Part shown: positions 1 through 9,296 of the stretch, in pieces | Layout: each line of letters opens with the position of its first letter | Position numbering within the stretch: position 1 is the first letter of the stretch | Source of the DNA: Aculops lycopersici | Taxonomy: Eukaryota > Arthropoda > Arachnida > Trombidiformes > Eriophyidae | Direction of reading: 5' to 3' | DNA length: 64,000 nt | NCBI GenBank assembly: GCA_015350385.1 | Contig: WNKI01000003.1 | Location: 2,326,698-2,390,697 of the forward strand | The notes under the pieces: model-generated | Told to the model about the DNA's origin: nothing | Seen by the model: only the letters and a program-made list of their open reading frames with translations | The model's database searches: none | Program-made: the position numbers and the translations under genes

Positions 1-2
1 TA

Positions 3-734
3 GCGAGCGAGCGTGTGGCCAGTTTGAATGCAAATACAAATACCAAATCAACCACCAACAACAACAACAACACCACAAGCATCAGCAGCAGCCGAGAGTC
101 AACAGGTGATTGGAACTACCTCCGATCGACGAGCATTCCGGTGTCCAGTGCGCATAGTGTCCATCAGAATGCGAACGCTTGGAATCGAGCTACTGATACT
201 CAATTATCTCCCTCATCTTCGACCTCCTCATCCTCCTCGTCCTGCTCAGTTTCGGCCTCATCCCATTCAAACCTGAACCACAATCCATCAACTACATTAG
301 CCAACGACAACAACAACCACCATCATCATCATCACCACAACACCAACAACTCCACAAGCAATAACTTCTCATCATCGTCATCATCATCATTATCGCAAGC
401 TTCGGCCGGGCAAATAACTCGCCAATACTCACTAGTCAGCCGGTACCATTGTAAACCCTGTGGAATTGTGTTCTCGCAACCGGAAACCCTGCGCGCCCAT
501 CAGGAGGGTTATTGTACAAAACGCGACAGGAGTCAATCGCAGACACAACCGAGATCCAAATCGGCACTCTCGCCAACAACCAAGTCAACATCAACAACTA
601 ACCGACCAACAACTAACATCAACAGTAATATTAATAATAATAATAATATTGATAGTAATGATAATAATAGTGATAATAGTAATTTTAGTAGCAGTAATAT
701 TGGTACCAACAGCAATCAAACGACAGGTAAATAA
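3..734 (+). CDS. C2HC (FOG/U-shaped-type) zinc-finger protein, C-terminal part
   Basis: The frame is open from the window edge, so the 5' end of the gene lies outside. The visible part is about 240 residues of Ser/Asn/Thr-rich low complexity, including a run of seven His near nt 320-342. One finger is clear at about nt 447-520: YHCKPCGIVF, then LRAHQEGYC. The spacing is C-x2-C-x12-H-x4-C, ending in Cys instead of the second His. That C2HC form is typical of FOG/U-shaped (ZFPM) co-regulators that bind GATA factors, but one finger does not prove the family. A tail of about 60 Asn/Ser-rich residues follows. The stop TAA at 732-734 overlaps an AATAAA signal, so the gene may end here. However, CAGGTAAAT at 724-732 also looks like a splice donor, so another exon cannot be excluded. 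Confidence 0.55.
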   Translation, partial: ASERVASLNANTNTKSTTNNNNNTTSISSSRESTGDWNYLRSTSIPVSSAHSVHQNANAWNRATDTQLSPSSSTSSSSSSCSVSASSHSNLNHNPSTTLANDNNNHHHHHHHNTNNSTSNNFSSSSSSSLSQASAGQITRQYSLVSRYHCKPCGIVFSQPETLRAHQEGYCTKRDRSQSQTQPRSKSALSPTTKSTSTTNRPTTNINSNINNNNNIDSNDNNSDNSNFSSSNIGTNSNQTTGK

Positions 735-833
735 ATGCAAAATTTGATCGTTGTACAATAATGATAGACAATTGAAATGAGCAGCTAAAATGATATTAAT
801 TTAATCTTATTTTGAAGAACGGTATAATAATTT

Positions 834-3677
834 CTAGTTCCTTCTTCTACGTGTTCGAGAGATTCTCCACGCATTCGGTTCCTCGTATTTGTTGTATAAT
901 GGCTCTAGTTTCAATTTTTTCTTATTCCTACTCAATTTCGTGGGGTCAGAGAAGCGGAAAAATGATGGCGCAAACTCAACCAACCAACGGGGATCTATAG
1001 TGGTCACTTCGCGCATATACTCCTTTGTAGTTAGCACCAACTCGTGGTAAATACACCACTCAGGTTTCACGTTAATCAAGCAACTCGATGGGTGAACATA
1101 AACCACCTGTCCATCGACAACGGTCCTATATCCCTCCTGAGGGTCCTTCTTGGCTGCGTTACGAAAGAAGCCACTGCAAATGGCCTTCTGTATTCGAACT
1201 GTGGCTCGCCCACAGGATACAATGTCAAGTTTGTGACGATCCATCATACTCAATAGCTGGCGTCTGACTTCCTGGGCTCGTTTCAAGCTCCGGTGCTGGA
1301 CAAAATTGTCCCGACACCAACTGGCCGAGAAGTTGCTATTCTTCCAAGCATTATAAACCGATAGCAGGGTTAGATGGTCGCCCTCTACTTGATTAAATTT
1401 TGCCTTCTTACTATCGGCCAGCGCCTGTTGATCCTTTGGTCGAAACCAAACGTTTTGCACCGAAACCATTGAAACTATCGTTAGTATTTCCTCACTACAG
1501 CCTAAGTGGACGGACATAATGAGGATCTTGGATAAGTTTGGCTCCAACGGAAACTCGGCCATACGACGGCCAACTCTAGTGAGCAAACCTTCATCGTCTA
1601 GCGCCTCGAGATAATACAAGAGTTCCAAGGCTGAGACCAACGATTCAGCAGGTGGTTTGTCCATAAAATCGAATGTAAGTAGATCGTTGATTCCCATGGC
1701 CTTTAGTTGGAGTACCGTAGTAGCCAAATTTGTTCTTTGGATTTCCGGAACAGAAGTGGTGAGCATTTCCTCATTGTAAGCACGCTCAGTGTAAAGACGA
1801 TAACATTTACCTGGTCCCGTACGACCCGCTCGACCTGCCCTCTGCTTGGCTTGAGCTTGCGAAATGGGGGTGACAATGAGAGAATCCATTCCAGTCTTTG
1901 AGTTGTATACTTTTTGCTTTACAAATCCAGGGTCAATAACATAGAAGATACCATCAATGGTGAGCGAGGTTTCGGCAATATTTGTTGCAATAACAATCTT
2001 ACGCGATCCTGGCGGAGTTGGCTCGAAGATTTTCGTTTGCATATCGCTAGGCAGCGCAGAGTAGACAGGTAAAATGATTAGCTCGGGCACCTTTGGTCCG
2101 CCTAGATCCTTCATTCGCTGGTATAACACTTCGCATGCAGTGTCAATCTCCTCCTGGCCAGTTAGAAAGAGCAATATGTCACCAGGTGGCTCAGTCAGGT
2201 GGATTTGTAGTACACACAATATGGATGCTTCGAGATAATCTGTTTCCGGTTCCTTGAGATACTGAATTTGAACGTCAAATGTTCTTCCGGGAATACGGAA
2301 TATTGGGGCCTCGTAAAAGTATTCTGAAAACTTGATGGCGTCCAAGGTGGCTGAGGTAACAATTAACTTGAAGTCTTTCCTTTTGCTTGCGACAGCCTTC
2401 ATAAGACCAAATAAAACGTCAGTATGCAAGCTACGCTCGTGAGCTTCGTCGAGCATTATCACAGAATACTTTTTTAAGTCTTGATCCAATAAGCACTCTC
2501 TAAGTAACATACCGTCAGTCATGTACTTGATTTGAGTTTTGTCACAAGTTTCATCCTGAAATCTAATAGTGTAACCAACTTCCTCGCCGACGAGACATCC
2601 AAACTCCTCGGCAACACGAGTGGCCACTGAGATCGCGGCAACTCTTCTAGGTTGAGTGCAACCTATCATCTTACCATCACGAACATAAAGCTTGCGACCT
2701 TTGTGGTCTGTTGCCTCGGCCAGATATTGTGTCATTTGTGTAGTTTTTCCACTACCAGTCTCTCCAATAACAATCAATATCTTGTTGTCTTTGATTGATT
2801 CTAAAAGTTCTTCTTTGAAGGTGTAAATCGGTAAACTCTTTCGCTGGTCCATGACGGATTGCTGGGTCTTCTTACCATATGAATTTTTATTTATCACTTG
2901 TTTCCATTCGGGTAATTCTTGTAACCTCTTATGGGTTGACATCGGAATATAATCGTCATCTTCGGCCAGAGGATCGTAAAGCTTCTGACCTAAACGAGAC
3001 GATGAGGTTGCCTCGTCTTCCCTTTGTTGCTGTTGGCGTATCTCGCGGCTTTCTTTGGCTAAGGCAGCTCGCATCATCGCTGCCTTGGATAGGGAACCGT
3101 CGGGATTTTTTACTATCCTCACGGGCTCGAGATCAGCCGGGTTGAAGCCACTATGAGATCTAAGAAACGGCGCGCCTTGCTCTGCCATTTCAACTTCAAC
3201 ATCTTCGACATCATCATCGTCATCTTCGATTATTGCGAGTTCACTAGCCTTGACACCCCCGGCGGCCTGTAATTGCTTCCATTCCCAACGTTCAGGAGAG
3301 GACATTCGCTTCATCCGAGACCTAGTTTCCTCCTCTTCCATTGTTTCAGATTTTGAAACAACGCAATCGTTGATCTTTGAAGATTTGTAATCACATATTT
3401 TGATTGGTTCCTCTTTGACTATCTTGGGCTTGATCTTAGACAGAGTAGATGGCCGCATTAATTGGATGATATTGAACAGAGAACTGGAAAGGATATCATC
3501 AAAATCAGCCTCATTCTCCTTGAGTGCTTTCTTGAATTGGTCCAACTTTGGATTGTTATCGTATAAATGTATCAAAAATTCTGCCAAATCTTTATCCTTT
3601 GGCTCATTATGATTGTCTAATTCATTGACTATCTTGTTTATCAATGATAAATACTGAAGTTTTTGAATGGCGCTCAT
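834..3677 (-). CDS. DHX8: DEAH-box pre-mRNA splicing helicase, DHX8/Prp22 type
   Basis: An intronless ORF of 947 residues. Prp22/DHX8 is the nuclear spliceosomal ATPase that releases spliced mRNA from the post-catalytic spliceosome. The N-terminal 75 residues match the DHX8 leader (LEYLSLV-like start, ELDNH, KDLAEF, then IQLMRP). A linker follows with the family's SSPERWEWKQ and VKNPDGSLSKAAMM motifs. The helicase core has GETGSGKT (motif I), DEAH (II), SAT (III), FLTGQEEI and QRAGRAGR (VI). The winged-helix, ratchet and OB segments follow, and the end matches the family's NAWRISR. DHX8 orthologues normally carry an RS-rich region and an S1 RNA-binding domain between the leader and SSPERWE; here only about 45 residues lie there, with no S1 fold recognisable. 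It is head-to-head with the SUN-domain gene, 262 bp away. Confidence 0.93.
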   Translation of the reverse strand: MSAIQKLQYLSLINKIVNELDNHNEPKDKDLAEFLIHLYDNNPKLDQFKKALKENEADFDDILSSSLFNIIQLMRPSTLSKIKPKIVKEEPIKICDYKSSKINDCVVSKSETMEEEETRSRMKRMSSPERWEWKQLQAAGGVKASELAIIEDDDDDVEDVEVEMAEQGAPFLRSHSGFNPADLEPVRIVKNPDGSLSKAAMMRAALAKESREIRQQQQREDEATSSSRLGQKLYDPLAEDDDYIPMSTHKRLQELPEWKQVINKNSYGKKTQQSVMDQRKSLPIYTFKEELLESIKDNKILIVIGETGSGKTTQMTQYLAEATDHKGRKLYVRDGKMIGCTQPRRVAAISVATRVAEEFGCLVGEEVGYTIRFQDETCDKTQIKYMTDGMLLRECLLDQDLKKYSVIMLDEAHERSLHTDVLFGLMKAVASKRKDFKLIVTSATLDAIKFSEYFYEAPIFRIPGRTFDVQIQYLKEPETDYLEASILCVLQIHLTEPPGDILLFLTGQEEIDTACEVLYQRMKDLGGPKVPELIILPVYSALPSDMQTKIFEPTPPGSRKIVIATNIAETSLTIDGIFYVIDPGFVKQKVYNSKTGMDSLIVTPISQAQAKQRAGRAGRTGPGKCYRLYTERAYNEEMLTTSVPEIQRTNLATTVLQLKAMGINDLLTFDFMDKPPAESLVSALELLYYLEALDDEGLLTRVGRRMAEFPLEPNLSKILIMSVHLGCSEEILTIVSMVSVQNVWFRPKDQQALADSKKAKFNQVEGDHLTLLSVYNAWKNSNFSASWCRDNFVQHRSLKRAQEVRRQLLSMMDRHKLDIVSCGRATVRIQKAICSGFFRNAAKKDPQEGYRTVVDGQVVYVHPSSCLINVKPEWCIYHELVLTTKEYMREVTTIDPRWLVEFAPSFFRFSDPTKLSRNKKKLKLEPLYNKYEEPNAWRISRTRRRRN

Positions 3678-3939
3678 TATGGATTATTTAAAAATATATA
3701 AGATCACATGTACATGTATCATCTAGACAACCAAGTGTATTCATCTCATGTGTAAGTCAAATACAAATCCAACTGTCAGATTGGCGCATTGGCTTGGCAC
3801 ACGTGAGTTTCATTTCGCCCCAACGAATCCACTTCAGATTCAATTCCTACTATTGCGCGTCATGTTTCACCCGAGTTATTATTTACGTGATTATTAAATT
3901 CAATATGTTAGGAGTATACTAATAATAATCAAAAATCGA
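3678..3939. promoter_or_regulatory. Shared divergent promoter region (DHX8 / SUN-domain gene)
   Basis: These 262 bp separate two head-to-head start codons and must hold both 5' leaders and both promoters. The DHX8 side is AT-rich. A CACGTG E-box lies at about 3799. No clear TATA box is placed at a convincing distance from either start. A bidirectional promoter is inferred from the geometry only. Confidence 0.45.
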
Positions 3940-5148
3940 ATGAAATGTGAATTCAATATTAAGAAATCTGGTTTCACCAATATGCGTTATTTGCATCAAG
4001 TTTGCTTCCTTGTTGTTGTTTACTCATTCATAATACTACATCAGGCAAGTTCTGATGGTGACCAAGACAAGGAAATAAGTGGTGGACAATATATTAGTTC
4101 TGGGTCAAATATAACAATCAATAATATAACAGAGCCATTGCCTATACCCTCACCAACTCCAGTACCGAAGCCTCCGGACCCTACCCAGGATTTTGTTCAC
4201 AAGATCGCTCCAAATGCCAGTGTCATGGATAAGAAGCCACCAAGGTCGAAACATACTAAAAACTATGCCGCCTTCGAATGCGCCAAAGTCCTGGAGGCGA
4301 ATCCAGAGGCAAAAAAGGCAATTCATATCATTAGCGACCACGTAGACGAGTATATGTTGAATCCATGCAAGGCTCAGATATGGTTTGTGATTGAACTTTG
4401 TGATGCAATACAAGCAACTCATATAGAAATTGCGAATTATGAGCTCTTTTCATCGACACCTAAAGAATTTACCGTCTATTTTAGTGATACATTTCCTGCC
4501 TCTGATTGGAAAGTGGTGGGAAAATTTACAGCAACTGACTCAAGAGAATTACAGGCATTTGATTTGAATCAAGTTGGATTTGGAAAATTTGTTCGAGTTG
4601 AGATGCACTCTCATTATGGCAATGAACATTATTGTCCAATCAGTACAGTTAAGGTATATGGCGCCTCCATGTTAGAAGATTATGAGAGGAAGGGCGATGA
4701 ACCGGTCGCGCCACCGGTGAAACGAAAGTCAAAAAGAAAGATTTCAGCGCTACAGGTCTACAAAAATATGATGACAGAGATACCAAGGTGTGGCCTGATA
4801 CCTAGGCTCCACGGAAATGAGCTAGTTGTAATTCCTCCATTGAGAGTTGAGCAGCCAATCAGTCCTCACAAACTGCCCAATCCCCCGGTGCCCACACAGC
4901 AACCAGTTGTAAATAATAGGACTACCCCTCTGAAGCCGTCGATTTTTGTCGAGCTCAGCAATAAGGTCAAGGCTCTAGAGACAACTTTAAAAATACAGAT
5001 AGAAGAGATGGAAAAGAGACTCAGTGAAAAGAGTGAAACTGAGCGAAGAACTGAAGCAAAAGTTGACAGATTGAATTTAGAATTTAAGTCTTTTGCCCTA
5101 ATTGTGATATATTATTATGTATACAAGCTGATGCTAGATCTTATGTAA
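3940..5148 (+). CDS. SUCO: SUN-domain ER membrane protein, SUCO/Slp1 (osteopotentia) type
   Basis: An intronless ORF of 402 residues. The SUN-like domain spans about residues 105-248 and matches SUCO/Slp1 closely: NYAAFECAKVL, DEYMLNPC, IWFVIELCD, YELFSSTPKEF, and HYGNEHYCPISTVKVYG. This family acts in the ER lumen or membrane, where it protects folding of secretory and membrane proteins. A hydrophobic segment at residues 18-33 is the likely signal peptide. It fits better if translation starts at Met15 (nt 3982), since the first Met adds a basic leader. A basic Pro-rich linker, a coiled coil (about residues 338-380) and a short hydrophobic C-terminal segment (about 383-397) follow. Animal SUCO proteins are usually much longer, so this is a minimal version. 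It converges with the next gene, 77 bp away. Confidence 0.85.
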   Translation: MKCEFNIKKSGFTNMRYLHQVCFLVVVYSFIILHQASSDGDQDKEISGGQYISSGSNITINNITEPLPIPSPTPVPKPPDPTQDFVHKIAPNASVMDKKPPRSKHTKNYAAFECAKVLEANPEAKKAIHIISDHVDEYMLNPCKAQIWFVIELCDAIQATHIEIANYELFSSTPKEFTVYFSDTFPASDWKVVGKFTATDSRELQAFDLNQVGFGKFVRVEMHSHYGNEHYCPISTVKVYGASMLEDYERKGDEPVAPPVKRKSKRKISALQVYKNMMTEIPRCGLIPRLHGNELVVIPPLRVEQPISPHKLPNPPVPTQQPVVNNRTTPLKPSIFVELSNKVKALETTLKIQIEEMEKRLSEKSETERRTEAKVDRLNLEFKSFALIVIYYYVYKLMLDLM

Positions 5149-5225
5149 CAGTCTACGATAGTTGATCAAAAATAAGTGATGAAAGAACTTGAGCAAGTTG
5201 ATAAAATTTTGAACCACCAGAGTAA

Positions 5226-5864
5226 TTAGTCATCTTCGACACTAGTTCTATTGGCCAGCATTGACAGGTGATCGCTCATTGCACTTAATTGAGTTTCATA
5301 GTTTAGGGATACAGTTTGGAGTTCACCTTTGATCCTGTCCAAGTCATCACACTTGGATTTGTACCTCTTCTCCATGTCATTTTTCTCCTCTCTAAGCAGT
5401 GCAAATTGTTTTTGTAACGCATTCATCTCCAATCCTAAAGCTATACATTTACTCTGCACATACTCCCAGTTTGCATCATAATCTTCCAGTCGGCTTTTGT
5501 ATAGCTCATTAAGGTAGAGCAAGTCCTCTTCGCACGAGGTTGTGCATTTGATACCACTGATAGTTCTATTTTGCGAGGCGGGCGATGAATTAGTGCTTGC
5601 ATCAGGTGATTTAGTTGCATCTGTAGAAGCTGAAGTATTTATTGATGGTATGGGCTCTTTGGCGGATTGATCCGCATCTTTTCCCGAGCTGAGATCTGAT
5701 GAATCAATTAAATTCTTGAGCCTCGACAGGTGTTCGTGACTTATAGCGGTGTTACTGTTATTGTTGCTATTGCCCTGCAGTTGTACAAGTCGCTGCTTGA
5801 GACGATTTTTATCCAATGTGAGCGAGTTTATCCTCTTTATGAGTTCATCAATATCTGGTGTCAT
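5226..5864 (-). CDS. Coiled-coil protein with PPP1R21-like C-terminal motif
   Basis: A 212-residue ORF with its ATG at 5864. Residues 1-30 form a short heptad-rich helix (IDELIKRINSL). A Ser/Asn/Thr-rich linker follows, and a long coiled coil runs from about residue 110 to the end. The C-terminal segment NYETQLSAMSDHLSML resembles the conserved YEDQ-type C-terminal motif of PPP1R21, a subunit of the endosomal FERRY complex that couples mRNAs to Rab5 vesicles. PPP1R21 is normally several times longer and has an N-terminal KLRAQ region that I do not see here. It could be a cut-down orthologue or an unrelated coiled-coil protein with a chance match. It lies tail-to-tail with the SUN gene and head-to-head with DNAJC3. 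Confidence 0.6.
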   Translation of the reverse strand: MTPDIDELIKRINSLTLDKNRLKQRLVQLQGNSNNNSNTAISHEHLSRLKNLIDSSDLSSGKDADQSAKEPIPSINTSASTDATKSPDASTNSSPASQNRTISGIKCTTSCEEDLLYLNELYKSRLEDYDANWEYVQSKCIALGLEMNALQKQFALLREEKNDMEKRYKSKCDDLDRIKGELQTVSLNYETQLSAMSDHLSMLANRTSVEDD

Positions 5865-6254
5865 CTTGAGATATGTTATTATTCATTAAAAAGGGAGCCA
5901 AGATAATATAGAATATCATCAGTTCTCCCAGATGATCGGAATATTTAATTTGTTTGTCGTGTCACTGTCATTGAAAAATCTCAGTGCGTGTTTTGTTTTG
6001 AAAATTCGCGCTTCTTTGTATGTGCTTAGCAAGAGTCAGCATATCTACTCGATGTATTCTCGGTGTGCCCGTGGATGTACATGGCATTCATCACAATGGA
6101 TACCTCGTTGAATTGAAGTCCATTTCACCAAGATTCAGATACGTCTATTTGACACGTAATCGATTCGTGTCACCTATTGGTAATCTGAAGGCATTAAATG
6201 TATGTACATTAGTATATTGGATCGTCGTCCAGACAGCTTATCACCACATAGAAT
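5865..6254. promoter_or_regulatory. Divergent intergenic region upstream of the coiled-coil gene and DNAJC3
   Basis: A 390-bp gap between two divergent start codons. An overlapping short ORF (from about 6020) runs across the DNAJC3 start in another frame and has no protein-like features. The true first exon and signal sequence of DNAJC3 could lie here, because the N-terminus of the annotated ORF is an untidy signal peptide. Confidence 0.35.
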
Positions 6255-7784
6255 ATGAGGCCCTTGTTACTATTTGAGAATCATAGACATATATTATATC
6301 AATCTATCCAATATTACCTGATACTCAGTCATGCCTTCGAGCTGTTGGGTAGTGTTTTTGCGAACACTGCCAGCGACCATTTGGAGTTTGCCAAGAAGTT
6401 ACTAAGTGCTGGCAAGTATAGTGATGCACTTCCCCATTTCCATGAAGCGATCAACAATGACCCAAACAATTATTTGACATATTTCAAGAGAGCAACTGTT
6501 TTTCTTGCCTTGAATAGACCAAAGTCTGCTTTGGAGGATTTAAACAAAGCCCTCGAGTTAAACAAAGATTTCACATCAGCTCTTGGCCAGAGGGCTAGTT
6601 TACATGTTAAACTAGGTAACCTAGATGAAGCTCATATTGACTACGAGCAATTAGTTGCTCGTGAACCAGATAATCAAGACGCCCTAATGATGTATGATAG
6701 GATAGAGAAGATGAAAGATGATATAATGAATGTTCAAGATTTAATTGACGAATATCAATACGATGTTGCCTTAACAATACTGAATCCAATCATAGAAATG
6801 ATACCCTACAATACTGAAATGCTGCAAGTTCGTGCAAATGCCTTCGAGAAAGTGGGCGAAATAAGACGTGCAATCAATGATTACCGAACAATAGCTAAGT
6901 TGAGTGTTGATTCCGCCACTTATTTAAAAATTGCAAAGTTATGCTATCAATTAGGTGAAATAGAAGAATCCTTGAATAATGTAAGAGAATGTCTTAAGTT
7001 GGACCCAGATCACAAGTCATGCATGGACTTCTATAAACCGACCAAGAAACTCAACAATCATATCCAAAATATGCTTGGCTACAAAGATTCTAAAGACTTT
7101 GATGATTGTCATAATTCTGGCAGGAATGCACTCAAAGTCTTGAAGAATGCCAAGACACAATTGCCATTGATCTACTCAATTCAGTCAGTCATGTGCCATT
7201 GTCTCAGTAAGGCTTCTAATCATGTTGATGGCCTAAAGATTTGCGACGAGGCTCTATCTAACTCAAGCGAAGGTGGTATTGAGGGTATTGGATTGGACAA
7301 AGCCGACCTTATCTGTGATAAAGCCGATCTTATGGTCGACAAAGAAGACTTCGCGCTCGCTCTAGAGTTATTCCAAGAGTCGCAAAAATTGAGACAATCT
7401 AAAAGGGCTCGTGAGGGTATAGAGAAGGTTAAGAGGTTGCAGAAGCAAAAGAAGAAGCGAGATTATTACAAGATCCTAGGTGTATCTCGCGGCGCTGATG
7501 AGCAAGAGGTCAACCGGGCTTACAGGAAACTGGCTGCAAAATGGCATCCAGATAGGCATCAAGACGAGGAAGCAAAGAAGGTAGCTCAAGCCAAATTTAT
7601 GGATATTGCTGATGCCAAGGCTGTCCTTACTGATCCCGAGAAAAGGCAGCTATATGACAGTGGCGAGGACCCTCTTGATCCCGAATCGAAGCAACGCCAA
7701 GGTCACCAGGGATTCTATGGCGACCCATTCGCCCATTTCAGCCAGGGTGGAGCACCGTTCACTTTTAAATTCAATTTTGGATAA
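6255..7784 (+). CDS. DNAJC3: ER co-chaperone DNAJC3 / P58IPK
   Basis: 509 residues. Tandem TPR repeats run from about residue 38 to 390, opening with LEFAKKLLSAGKYSDALPHFH and NYLTYFKRATVFLAL, a close match to P58IPK. A J domain starts at about residue 401 (KRDYYKILGV) with HPD at 431-433, and the protein ends in a Gly/Phe-rich tail, FTFKFNFG. The family works in the ER lumen: the TPRs bind unfolded clients and the J domain stimulates BiP ATPase, and expression is induced by the unfolded protein response. A hydrophobic stretch at about residues 15-35 could serve as the signal sequence, but it sits behind a polar start, so the initiator Met or a 5' exon is uncertain. It is intronless as drawn and converges with the phosphatase gene 129 bp away. 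Confidence 0.92.
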   Translation: MRPLLLFENHRHILYQSIQYYLILSHAFELLGSVFANTASDHLEFAKKLLSAGKYSDALPHFHEAINNDPNNYLTYFKRATVFLALNRPKSALEDLNKALELNKDFTSALGQRASLHVKLGNLDEAHIDYEQLVAREPDNQDALMMYDRIEKMKDDIMNVQDLIDEYQYDVALTILNPIIEMIPYNTEMLQVRANAFEKVGEIRRAINDYRTIAKLSVDSATYLKIAKLCYQLGEIEESLNNVRECLKLDPDHKSCMDFYKPTKKLNNHIQNMLGYKDSKDFDDCHNSGRNALKVLKNAKTQLPLIYSIQSVMCHCLSKASNHVDGLKICDEALSNSSEGGIEGIGLDKADLICDKADLMVDKEDFALALELFQESQKLRQSKRAREGIEKVKRLQKQKKKRDYYKILGVSRGADEQEVNRAYRKLAAKWHPDRHQDEEAKKVAQAKFMDIADAKAVLTDPEKRQLYDSGEDPLDPESKQRQGHQGFYGDPFAHFSQGGAPFTFKFNFG

Positions 7785-7913
7785 AGATGTTGATCATAAA
7801 TTTGATTGTTCAAGTATAGATAACTAACAAAGTATATTAAATATTATTTATTTAAGTGTTAAGTTCCCTCTTGTGATGTTGTGATGCCAATTTATCTCTC
7901 AAGATGATCTCGC

Positions 7914-9296
7914 CTAACAAACAACCTGTCTTATTTTGTTGAAATATTTCTCCGATAGACTCCTGAATAGACATATCGCAGTTGATGTGCCCACAACCAT
8001 ACCGGTAAATACATCAGTAGGGTGATGGTGATAATCTGTAACCCGTGTCAGTGATATATAGATGGCTAAAGCCATCATTAAAACATTTGCTCCAAATAGA
8101 AGCAACGGATCATAATGTTGCTTTAGTTTCTTTGATCCAAAGTGAGCGATGACAGGCATAACATTGATTAAGTGGAAGGAAAGGTATATCATGGAATAAA
8201 ACATCATAGCAGCGTGTCCGGACGGGAATGAGGTTGTAATATAAGACATCTCTAGAGATCCTGGCTTGACATTTTTACAGATAAAATCCTCAATATATCT
8301 ATTGGCATTCATCGGAAGTGTACAATCAATATCCGGTTGACACCTTTGCAAAAAGTGCGGCCTTAGTCTGCCAGTAGTCACTTTGGAGATTCCCGTGATT
8401 AACATGGTAGTGATGCAGCCAAACAAGAAGATTTGAAGATCTGTAAACTTCCTATGTAAATATTCGCATCTTATCCATCTCATGAGCCTAGCGCGTTCGA
8501 GCTCCTGACGCTCCTTTTCCTCATCCAAAGGTATTCTTGTAAACAATGTGACATCTTCGTCGTGCTTGACATTCAAATCAAACTCGTCGCCACAATCAGA
8601 ATCGTTTATCTCGACATCGTCAGCGTCAAAATCTTTATCCATCACTGGTTCAAATTCGACGTCAGGTTCGGCATTGATAACTCTCCTGGACATGTTGTCA
8701 CTCGAAGATTGTGCGAGGATTGGATCTACTATCGCCTTCTTCTGCTCATATTCGCTATTGTTGTTGCTCTCTTTCTCTTTGCCATTCTCCCATCCTTTCT
8801 TTCGATGTTTCATAAATTTGTCTCTCAAATTGGCATCACCCGTAATGTAATTCTTCAAGGCATTCTTAAGGTTGGTATCACATACTTTGATAATGATTGT
8901 GGGCAGTGCAACAGCGAAAAGCATTAGAGTTTTTAATCCAATAGTATCCGTGTTGGCTGGATAATTGATGGAGGTATCATCACAGAAAAAACCTCGCTTT
9001 GCTCTCGGGGCGATGCCACCGTTTAAGATCATTACAAATATAAAGCAAACAATCAATAATGATGTTGAAAAAGACGGTATCAAATGTTTTCGCCAAGGTT
9101 TGTGAGCTCTTGTTTGTCTCGACGAGACTTTGACGCGTTCTTGCTTTGCATCACCCATAATGTTTGATATGTTCATCCATAATAATTCAATAGAAATTAA
9201 CAAAAGAAATAACGAATTCGATAGAACTCGATTGGAATGTATATCGAGTGGGTCTTTAGTAAATCTGGATGGGTTTGAGGCATCTAGCGGTGACAT
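7914..9296 (-). CDS. Lipid phosphate phosphatase (PLPP / wunen family)
   Basis: Up to 460 residues. These integral membrane enzymes dephosphorylate phosphatidate, lysophosphatidate and sphingosine-1-phosphate at the outer face of the cell. The three PAP2 catalytic motifs are present: C1 KVTTGRLRP (residues 305-313), C2 PSGH (358-361) and C3 TRVTDYHHHPTD with Arg418, His424 and Asp428. The family signature RGFFCDDTSINYP sits in the first outer loop. The start is uncertain. The first ATG adds a hydrophobic segment (residues 26-41) that would upset the usual six-helix topology; Met47 (nt 9158, MGDAKQER) is a likelier start. A strongly acidic, Asn/Lys-rich cytosolic insertion of over 100 residues separates the second and third membrane helices, where family members normally have a short loop. 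Confidence 0.88.
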   Translation of the reverse strand: MSPLDASNPSRFTKDPLDIHSNRVLSNSLFLLLISIELLWMNISNIMGDAKQERVKVSSRQTRAHKPWRKHLIPSFSTSLLIVCFIFVMILNGGIAPRAKRGFFCDDTSINYPANTDTIGLKTLMLFAVALPTIIIKVCDTNLKNALKNYITGDANLRDKFMKHRKKGWENGKEKESNNNSEYEQKKAIVDPILAQSSSDNMSRRVINAEPDVEFEPVMDKDFDADDVEINDSDCGDEFDLNVKHDEDVTLFTRIPLDEEKERQELERARLMRWIRCEYLHRKFTDLQIFLFGCITTMLITGISKVTTGRLRPHFLQRCQPDIDCTLPMNANRYIEDFICKNVKPGSLEMSYITTSFPSGHAAMMFYSMIYLSFHLINVMPVIAHFGSKKLKQHYDPLLLFGANVLMMALAIYISLTRVTDYHHHPTDVFTGMVVGTSTAICLFRSLSEKYFNKIRQVVC

